NCBI GenBank assembly: GCA_900767915.1
Contig: CAAGAX010000059.1
Location: 1 to 10,843 of the forward strand
DNA from: Acholeplasmatales bacterium
GTDB taxonomy: Bacteria > Bacillota_I > Bacilli_A > Acholeplasmatales > Anaeroplasmataceae
Direction of reading: 5' to 3'
Length of the DNA stretch: 10,843 nucleotides
Under the pieces are notes generated by a model, which was not told the origin of the DNA, searched no databases, and saw only the letters and a program-made list of their open reading frames with translations. Positions 5,463 through 10,843 of this stretch are shown one piece after another; position 1 is the first letter of the stretch; each line of letters begins with the position of its first letter. A program made the position numbers and the translations under genes.

Positions 5463-8306
5463 TTATTTCTTTTTGGTAAAAAATGTTTTAATTGCTACAA
5501 TTAAGTCTAAAAATGTCTTCCTCTTGACTGAAAACCAAAGAACAGCAAATACGCCAATTCCTACTGCCACTACAAAACCAGCTACGATACCCACAATTAC
5601 TTCGTTCGAAAGTCCGTTATTTTTATCAGGCGTAGTAGTAACTTCGCCACCATCTGGAGTCTTATCGTCATACACTGCAGTAAGAGTTATTTCGCCATTT
5701 ACGTTGAAAGTATAACTCATGTCTGTACTTACGATTATGCCTTTTTTGTTTTGCCAACCCTTAAACACTTTGCCTTCCTTATCTTCTGCCGTTATGGTTA
5801 CACTTTCACCATCAAGGTAGAATTTTGTTTCACCATTTATTACAACTTTATGAGTCTTAATTTTAGAAATTTTAAGGTCTGTGATTTCGTTACCATCTTT
5901 ATCAAAGTATTTTCCACAAACTGAACACTCGTAATGTCCTTTCGTTCCAAAATTTATCGTTGTTGCAGGGATTTCATCTATCCAAGTACCATAATAATGA
6001 TCAGCAAAATTAGTATCTTCTTCCTTTTCTTGCACCGAAAAAGCTGGTTTTGTAAACGTAGCGGTGTATTTTATTTTACCTTTTTCTTTGCAGGTTGCCT
6101 TTGTGATTACTGTTTGTATTGCAGTTACCGTTTCGCTTTCGATATGAGATTTGTCGTGGTTGCAAACTCTTTCCGCTTTGCAAGTATTATCACTCCAAGT
6201 GTATTTTACTTCGCCATAGTCATGAGATTTTAATTGTCCATATTCAACGTGACAAACATCACAAATAGCTTTATGCGTACAAGTTGCACTACCACCAACA
6301 CAATTATCGGTTTCTTTATGAGAATTATTCGTCTTACAAGTACGAGTATGCGTTCCATTTCCGTTGCTTACCCATTCTCCCCAATCGTGAATATGAACAT
6401 TAGATTTCTTAGTATAGTAGTACGTCACAGTTTGACCACTCAAATTTACCATTTGGTCGTTTCCTTCTGCCCTAACGAATGTGTATTCAAATAGTGTTGA
6501 TGGAGCCGTCCAATTAAGTTTGCTACCTTTCAAAACCGGTATTATAGCATTATTAGCATTAGGTATTGGAGTTCCATCCTCGAACTTGTACTCAATATTT
6601 ACGTTTACATAAGTTCGTGTTTCAGTGTTGTCATTAGCAAGAATATTGCCACTTTCATCATTCACTTCGAAAGCAACCGTATCACCGCTATATAGCACTG
6701 CATCTGATGGAATTTGATAAATCAACTCACAATTTCCCAATCCCGAATTCATATTGCTTCCTTCATAGTTCAAAGCGCCCTTTGGCCAAAACTTGCTCTT
6801 TTCATTCCATATAGGAATAGTGAAATTCTTAGTAGTTTCAAGTTTGTTACCACTTATTGTAGTAGCAACACTACCATCAGCATGCTTTATCCACAATTTC
6901 ATAGTAATATTGCGTTCTTTAGTATCTGATAGATTTTGAACAATGGTGCGAAGCTGAATTTTCTCACCAGCCATACCTATGTTGAATTTGTTTTTGTCTG
7001 CGCCACTAAGCAAAACTCCACTGCGATAATTTGCAAAATTATAATATCCTGTGTAGGTCGTATCAACAAAATCAGAGTACGCAGAATATTGTCCCGTATA
7101 TTTCTTGACTTCGGGGTCAGCAACATAGAGGCTCTTGCCATCTATTAGTTGCGACATTCTCTTGTATCCTTGCAGCTTACATACTTCACAGAATTGATAG
7201 TCGGTGTCACGCATAAGACATTCATAGCTTGAGTTGTAAGCATTGCCATAGCCTAAAGTATTACACGTATAAGTCTTCCTAAAACCTAATAACTGTTTCC
7301 ACTTTACATTGTTTGGATCGTGAGTATGTGCTACGTTTAATGATGTAAGATCTGTTTTCTCTGTAGTACTTGACATATACTCATCGCCAAGTCCTAACAA
7401 TCCATGTCCAAGCTCGTGGGCAAAAGTCTGTGGTGCACGATAGCAGTCTGCTGGAGTAATGAAATAATGAAAGCCATAAGGAAGATTTGTATAATTGTCA
7501 CCAAAATTGCTAGTAGTATTGACAAGTAATGCAAACTGATTAATATAATTATGCACGTAATAAAATGGGGAATATTGTTCGTTGTCATCCCACTTAGATA
7601 TATCCGGTTCGGTCTTGTTAGGAATATGTGCATCGTGTATTTGTTCGATAAAGGTAGGACCTATGCATCTTTCAAAAATATGATTTTTCCAGGCATTACC
7701 CATATTCGTCGATATCGATGCTGAAGGCTTATTGCTTACAACTACATCGAAAAACGTACTGCCACCATTCTCGAAACTCGACTCAGATGCCGTGCAAAGC
7801 GCATAAACGTTAAAGCGGTCAGCATAGCTACGATATGGCTCGTACTCGATAGCTCCTTGCCAAACTTTTTTGACATCGTTTATAAACTTTTGCTGCTGGT
7901 TCTTGGTGTAGCCTTCACCACAAATCACAATTACCATATTCTCAGTATCGCTTCTTGTCTTTTGAATGGTATAAACAGGAATTGTCGGATTAGCATATTT
8001 ACCATCGCTTGTGTAATACGGACCAAGGGTAAGCTCAAGTTTTTGCTCGATATTTATATCCCACTCTTGATTATGGTCATCCTCAGGCTCAGTGACTGTA
8101 TAATTACCAAGTTTAATGTAAGTGTCAAGCGATACAGGCGTGGTTGTAGTTGCCCTTTCGGTTAAAAGCTTGTTTTTAGTATTTTCATTATATATTGTCG
8201 ATTTATTAAAGCTTAAATTAAATATGCCTAGCATTATAGAAAGACTCATTGAAAGAAACACCACTGACATTATTTTTCTATATATATTCCGTTTGTTTTT
8301 AATCAT
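5463..8306 (-). CDS. Surface-anchored M64 family metallopeptidase (IgA-proteinase-like)
   Basis: The product has 947 residues from ATG 8306, with AGG eight bases upstream; an in-frame GTG at 8312 is too close to that site. A basic start and hydrophobic segment (about 10-33) act as signal or anchor. The M64 domain spans about 122-388: MVIVICGEGYT, then the zinc motif HELGHGLLGLGDEY with His297, Glu298 and His301 (Asp308 a likely third ligand), then CLMRD and FCEVC (Cys373, Cys376). A CARDB-like beta region follows. Next come a MucBP-like segment (568-633), a Cys/His-rich module (636-813; HDWGEW, CDVC, CSVC) and an InlB-B-like repeat (818-880). The C-terminus has a Thr/Pro linker, one membrane helix (902-925) and a Lys-rich tail, without LPxTG. 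Family M64 includes the Clostridium ramosum enzyme that cuts IgA. IgA as substrate here is inference. Confidence 0.9.
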   Translation of the reverse strand: MIKNKRNIYRKIMSVVFLSMSLSIMLGIFNLSFNKSTIYNENTKNKLLTERATTTTPVSLDTYIKLGNYTVTEPEDDHNQEWDINIEQKLELTLGPYYTSDGKYANPTIPVYTIQKTRSDTENMVIVICGEGYTKNQQQKFINDVKKVWQGAIEYEPYRSYADRFNVYALCTASESSFENGGSTFFDVVVSNKPSASISTNMGNAWKNHIFERCIGPTFIEQIHDAHIPNKTEPDISKWDDNEQYSPFYYVHNYINQFALLVNTTSNFGDNYTNLPYGFHYFITPADCYRAPQTFAHELGHGLLGLGDEYMSSTTEKTDLTSLNVAHTHDPNNVKWKQLLGFRKTYTCNTLGYGNAYNSSYECLMRDTDYQFCEVCKLQGYKRMSQLIDGKSLYVADPEVKKYTGQYSAYSDFVDTTYTGYYNFANYRSGVLLSGADKNKFNIGMAGEKIQLRTIVQNLSDTKERNITMKLWIKHADGSVATTISGNKLETTKNFTIPIWNEKSKFWPKGALNYEGSNMNSGLGNCELIYQIPSDAVLYSGDTVAFEVNDESGNILANDNTETRTYVNVNIEYKFEDGTPIPNANNAIIPVLKGSKLNWTAPSTLFEYTFVRAEGNDQMVNLSGQTVTYYYTKKSNVHIHDWGEWVSNGNGTHTRTCKTNNSHKETDNCVGGSATCTHKAICDVCHVEYGQLKSHDYGEVKYTWSDNTCKAERVCNHDKSHIESETVTAIQTVITKATCKEKGKIKYTATFTKPAFSVQEKEEDTNFADHYYGTWIDEIPATTINFGTKGHYECSVCGKYFDKDGNEITDLKISKIKTHKVVINGETKFYLDGESVTITAEDKEGKVFKGWQNKKGIIVSTDMSYTFNVNGEITLTAVYDDKTPDGGEVTTTPDKNNGLSNEVIVGIVAGFVVAVGIGVFAVLWFSVKRKTFLDLIVAIKTFFTKKK

Positions 8307-8374
8307 AATCACACCTCATTTTAAAAATTAGGATATTGTCTTGTAACTTTAATTACAGAAAACTACTGTTGTAT

Positions 8375-8403
8375 ATTACATCCTGATTCATAGAAAAGTA
8401 CAA
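8375..8403 (-). promoter_or_regulatory. Candidate promoter of the M64 protease gene
   Basis: On the minus strand TGTAAT (8380-8375, five of six matches to TATAAT) is 17 bases from TTGTAC (8403-8398), a weak -35. The start would be near 8368. A 16-bp inverted repeat, TGTAA (8342-8346) with TTACA (8353-8357), lies downstream of it and could be an operator. The rest of 8313-8550 is AT-rich, and I see no gene in it. Confidence 0.3.
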
Positions 8404-8624
8404 AAACACTAACACTTAGGTAAAATTTCTATTTACATGCTCAATAATATTATCATATTTAACACCAAAAAGGTATATGTAAAAGCATAAATTTTTCACT
8501 ATTAAACTCTTAAATTAGTAATTTGATGCTTACTTTTTAAACATGAAAAAAGAGTCGCAGCGGTACATAGATCTGTGCATGAGCGCAGATAAGCTGAAGT
8601 GATGCGCCGCAGAAAAGAAAAAGA

Positions 8625-8669
8625 GGGCCGATAATCCGCGCTGCCAGTTGGCTTGCGGATTATCGGCCC
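8625..8669 (-). terminator. Perfect 15-bp terminator of the AraC/GyrI gene
   Basis: Arms 8625-8639 and 8655-8669 are perfect complements over 15 bp and GC-rich. The 15-base loop can itself form a small GCC/GGC stem. On the minus strand the stem is followed by TCTTTTTCTTTT. It lies about 130 bases past the stop at 8802. Confidence 0.85.
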
Positions 8670-8801
8670 TGCGTCTATGCGTCCGGCTCTCATCCATTAT
8701 TTGATTTTATTCATGGTAGTTGCTGAATACAGAATCTACTTCAGTATAGAGATGGGATAAGCGTTTTCCGTCTATACCAGTTATCTTCCCAGTAGGAATC
8801 G

Positions 8802-9680
8802 TTATTTCTTTTTCACGGACCGCAGTTCAATATATCCACGATTTCCGCGAGGCTCCAGCTGAATACGGGGATTGCTGTCATCCCAGCGGTAGCCGATGAT
8901 GCCGGGATCATAGCCGTTCATCGCCTGCTGTACTGCAGAGATCGCATCGCAGTAATCTTCCTCGACAAAAGGCTCGCCCTGGAACATCAGATAATCCGCC
9001 GCAGGGAGTTCGATCACATCAAAGCCTTCAGGAACAAGGCCGGTATAATCCGCCAGCACTTCAACGCCCTGTACATAGGTGGAGGTATTCGGCTTTTTGA
9101 ATCGCTCCGGTAGCCACAGGCAGACCGGTTCGCCGCAAAGGGAATCCATGCTTAACAGCGTTCCCCACACATCGCAGCCCACTTCCTCACAGTAGGGGAA
9201 GTAATCCTCGGCTTTGATCCCGCGTTTGCAGATAACCTTGCGCTCCGGCTTGTGAATGACCTGAATAAAGATATTGCTTGTATGTTTCATTGTCGTTTGA
9301 TCCTTTCTAAGTGCTCGAAATTTTACGCCGTAAGGAACGAACAGCACAATAGGCACAGGCGCGGCGGCATAAACGCTGGGACACATTCCGAACTCCCGTG
9401 TAAAGGCGCGGGTAAAGCCGTCCACACTGCCGAAGCCCAGATCAAAAGCAGCGTCGATCATGCGAATGTGCTCGTTTTTGATTCGCAGAGCGGCTTTTGC
9501 CAATCGAAACCGACGGATGTACCCGGATGGTGTCAGGCCGGTGTATTCCTGAAATAATCGGTAGGAATACCATGGCGAAAACATGGAAACCTCGGAAAGC
9601 TCCGATAATCCGATCTTCTTGCCCAGATGGGCTTCGATATAATCCTGCATCCGCTGCACTGCCAAAACCTGTTCTTTCAT
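8802..9680 (-). CDS. AraC family regulator with GyrI-like ligand-binding domain
   Basis: The protein has 292 residues from ATG 9680, preceded by GAGGAGG at ideal spacing; an in-frame GTG at 9689 overlaps that site and is unlikely. Two helix-turn-helix units fill residues 1-105: IGLSELSEVSMFSPWYSYRL, then IRMIDAAFDLGFGSVDGFTR with the AraC signature AFTREFGMCPSVY. The C-terminal part (about 130-290) is a GyrI/SoxS-like effector domain (FIQVIHKPERKVICKRG, DVWGTLLSM, then YRWDDSNPRIQLEP near the end). Rob- and BmrR-like proteins use such a domain to sense lipophilic drugs, so a role in turning on a stress or efflux gene is likely, but no target gene lies beside it. GC content is far above its neighbours, a sign of transfer. 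Confidence 0.92.
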   Translation of the reverse strand: MKEQVLAVQRMQDYIEAHLGKKIGLSELSEVSMFSPWYSYRLFQEYTGLTPSGYIRRFRLAKAALRIKNEHIRMIDAAFDLGFGSVDGFTRAFTREFGMCPSVYAAAPVPIVLFVPYGVKFRALRKDQTTMKHTSNIFIQVIHKPERKVICKRGIKAEDYFPYCEEVGCDVWGTLLSMDSLCGEPVCLWLPERFKKPNTSTYVQGVEVLADYTGLVPEGFDVIELPAADYLMFQGEPFVEEDYCDAISAVQQAMNGYDPGIIGYRWDDSNPRIQLEPRGNRGYIELRSVKKK

Positions 9681-9704
9681 GCTGTTCACCTCCTCATTGC
9701 AAAG

Positions 9705-10520
9705 CTATTTTAGCGCTTCCCAGAAAGGATTTCTCGACGTTTTTTGCTGATTCGGTTTTCCGGCGCAGCTAATGTGCGCCGCGACATAGCGGCCGTTTGC
9801 CTCTAACGTCATTGACGAGAAAAAGACTGTCGATAGGTGGGCAGCACCTGTTTCCAGAATGCCAGATCCACTTGTCGGGTCATAGATTTTAATCTCATCT
9901 TTATCCTTTAAGTGATTGGCGATAATCTCACTCATCAAAATCGATACCTCATGAGGAGTATAGAATTCTCCGGCTTTCTTTCCTGCATTGGCAGCGAAAT
10001 TGCTGATCAAATATTCGTAAATAAAGCCAAGAATATCATAATCCTGCTTGTCATCCATAGGAATATCATTGATAAGCTTTATAAGCTCTTTTACTGCCTT
10101 AGTCTGTGAGCCGGAATCAGTTCCGAGTTTCGCAAGACCAGCTTCAAGCGTTTTGAAAATTCCATCAAAGACTTTTTTGTGGGTAGGGCTTATCAGTCTA
10201 TTGAACGCAGAAAGTGCATCTCTTACATTTCCGACAGTAAAATCCGAACCCATTTTCAGCCATGTTGAAAAAAGATTATTGTAATGAATGAAGTATCCTA
10301 GGTTTCTTTGAATAGATGAGGCCTCATCGCTGTACTCTTCAATTTCTTTAATTTCTTCATCAGTAGCTCCTTCTTTTTTAAGGTATCTCTGCTCTTGCTC
10401 AGAAAGGAACTTATAGAAAACGAATCCTAAGATATAATCCTTATATTAACTTGCCTCAATTTTCGATCTCATTTCATTTGCTAATTTCCAAATTTTGGCA
10501 GCTAGTTGTTGCTTATTCAT
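9705..10520 (-). pseudogene. hsdM: Type I restriction methylase HsdM, nonsense-mutated and truncated
   Basis: ATG at 10520 has a GGAGG ribosome site and begins MNKQQLAAKIWKLANEMRSK. Codon 25 is TAA (10448-10446), where relatives have Glu in EYKDYI; one G-to-T change explains it. The frame then continues cleanly: YILGFVFYKFLSEQ, NVRDALSAFNRL, HKKVFDGIFKTLE, YLISNFAANAGKKAGEFYTP and DPTSGSG (residues 214-220), the SAM-binding motif I. Homology stops there, at 9861. The frame runs on into foreign DNA to a stop at 9707-9705. The catalytic NPPF/Y motif and the last 300 or so of about 520 residues are absent, as are hsdS and hsdR. A restart at Met90 (10253) would still lack catalysis. The enzyme is dead. 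Confidence 0.9.
9761..9793 (-). promoter_or_regulatory. Overlapping GC hairpins upstream of the AraC/GyrI gene
   Basis: One stem pairs 9761-9767 with 9775-9781 (7 bp, 7-base loop). Another pairs 9778-9782 with 9789-9793 (5 bp). They share bases 9778-9781, so only one can form at a time. They lie in the foreign DNA about 80 bases before ATG 9680. A 35-codon ORF (9812-9705) without a clear ribosome site covers them. This could be an attenuator-like leader, or simply GC-rich sequence. Confidence 0.3.
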
Positions 10521-10524
10521 TTTA

Positions 10525-10716
10525 TTAATCCTCCACCTGAATATTATATTTCTTAAATAATTGTGCCAACTTCCTCTTGGCTTTAATGGTTGGGTTGAAT
10601 CTATCGTTCTCCCATCTATTTACATTGCCGAAAGAAACGCCTAGATAATCCGCAAACTCCATTTGTGAGAGTATCATTTTCTTTCTCAAAGTTTTCACGG
10701 CTTCAGCGTAATTCAT
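10525..10716 (-). CDS. Small XRE-family helix-turn-helix regulator
   Basis: The protein has 63 residues from ATG 10716 and starts MNYAEAVKTLRKKMILSQ. The helix-turn-helix covers about residues 14-45 (SQMEFADYLGVSFGNVNRWE), followed by NDRFNPTIKAKRKLAQLFKK. This is the compact single-domain form also seen in restriction-modification controller proteins and phage repressors. An in-frame ATG at 10752 would add 12 hydrophobic residues, which do not suit a DNA-binding protein, so the shorter form is preferred although its ribosome site is weak. Its stop lies four bases before the hsdM start, and the hsdM ribosome site is inside its last codons. It was therefore likely the regulator of that restriction locus and may still be active. 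Confidence 0.82.
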   Translation of the reverse strand: MNYAEAVKTLRKKMILSQMEFADYLGVSFGNVNRWENDRFNPTIKAKRKLAQLFKKYNIQVED

Positions 10717-10740
10717 AAGGAACTCTGTAAGTAGTAATAT

Positions 10741-10811
10741 AAAAGTAATCAAAAAAGCTCATATAGTTTTCATCAATTAAGATGTTAATTTAAGCTTTAA
10801 AGATTACTTTT
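10741..10811. repeat. Inverted repeat between the XRE promoter and gene
   Basis: Arms 10741-10759 and 10793-10811 match at 16 of 19 positions as an inverted repeat. The outer 10 bp are perfect (AAAAGTAATC with GATTACTTTT), and AATTAA-GATG-TTAATT is nested in the spacer. The right arm lies at the predicted transcription start. It may fold the leader RNA or act as paired operator sites for the regulator. Confidence 0.4.
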
Positions 10812-10815
10812 TTTC

Positions 10816-10843
10816 ATTATATAATAGTTTCATAGGAAGTGAA
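10816..10843 (-). promoter_or_regulatory. Promoter of the XRE-hsdM unit
   Basis: On the minus strand a perfect TATAAT (10821-10816) is 16 bases from TTCACT (10843-10838), a four-of-six -35 that ends exactly at the window edge. The start would be near 10809, giving a leader of about 90 bases before ATG 10716. Confidence 0.5.

Larger units (their letters stand above)
8550..9860. other. GC-rich foreign segment carrying the AraC/GyrI gene
   Basis: Base composition changes sharply. The DNA left of about 8550 is AT-rich, the segment is near half GC, and right of about 9860 the hsdM remnant is again lower. The right edge is exact, because the HsdM protein match stops after DPTSGSG at 9861. The segment holds one regulator gene and its terminator. 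No transposase, terminal inverted repeats or target duplication were seen. Between the regulator stop and the terminator, a neighbouring frame is open for about 35 codons (TIPTGKITGIDGKRL...), of unknown meaning. Most likely a transferred fragment joined by recombination or deletion. Confidence 0.55.

Noticed and set aside
5463..5620. Sortase (LPxTG) anchor at the protease C-terminus
   Set aside because: The C-terminal linker reads TTTPDKNNGLSNE before the helix; no LPxTG or close variant is present.
5473..8331. Many plus-strand open frames across the protease gene
   Set aside because: They lie antisense to a long gene with clear domains, lack ribosome sites and show no protein family traits.
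8502..8693. 63-codon minus-strand frame over the GC-rich terminator
   Set aside because: It runs through a perfect 15-bp terminator hairpin, has no ribosome site and starts in the stem region.
9252..9772. Two plus-strand frames antisense to the AraC/GyrI gene
   Set aside because: High GC lengthens chance frames; the minus-strand product has clear AraC and GyrI motifs.

Overview
The window is AT-rich DNA with strong Shine-Dalgarno sequences and short intergenic gaps. This fits a low-GC Bacillota. The M64 surface protease suggests a gut lineage, possibly of the Erysipelotrichia type, but that placement is inference. Almost every real or broken gene lies on the minus strand. The standard genetic code fits: Trp is TGG in the intact genes I checked.

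Left part (1-2820). This is mostly a gene graveyard. It holds a stem-loop resembling an IS200/IS605 right end, tiny ORFs, one intact two-helix membrane protein with a possible PH-like tail (472-990), and a short coupled ORF just upstream of it. It also holds the decayed C-terminus of an IS3-family transposase (1133-1368), a frameshifted 74-codon gene, a frameshifted small membrane protein with an extended -10 promoter, and a wrecked YhcG/DUF1016 nuclease followed one base later by the first 25 codons of a type I methylase (hsdM).

Middle part (2900-5300). A healthy two-gene unit encodes a MarR regulator and a MATE efflux pump whose ORFs overlap by 4 bases. A palindrome sits between its promoter and ribosome binding site, and a strong terminator follows it. 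Upstream lie two small decayed genes of unknown function and a bidirectional terminator.

Right part (5460-10843). A 947-residue surface metallopeptidase of family M64, the family of the Clostridium ramosum IgA proteinase, has a signal segment, a zinc site, Cys/His-rich and repeat modules and a C-terminal membrane anchor. It is followed by a GC-rich segment (about 8550-9860) carrying an AraC/GyrI-type regulator and a perfect 15-bp terminator. That segment joins abruptly to a type I hsdM gene cut at its SAM-binding motif. The hsdM also carries an early nonsense codon and is preceded by a small XRE-type regulator with its own promoter at the window edge.

Overall, the intact functions are a surface protease, a drug-efflux unit and transcription regulators. 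They sit among the remains of two different restriction-modification loci and at least one insertion sequence. No CRISPR array, tRNA or rRNA was seen.
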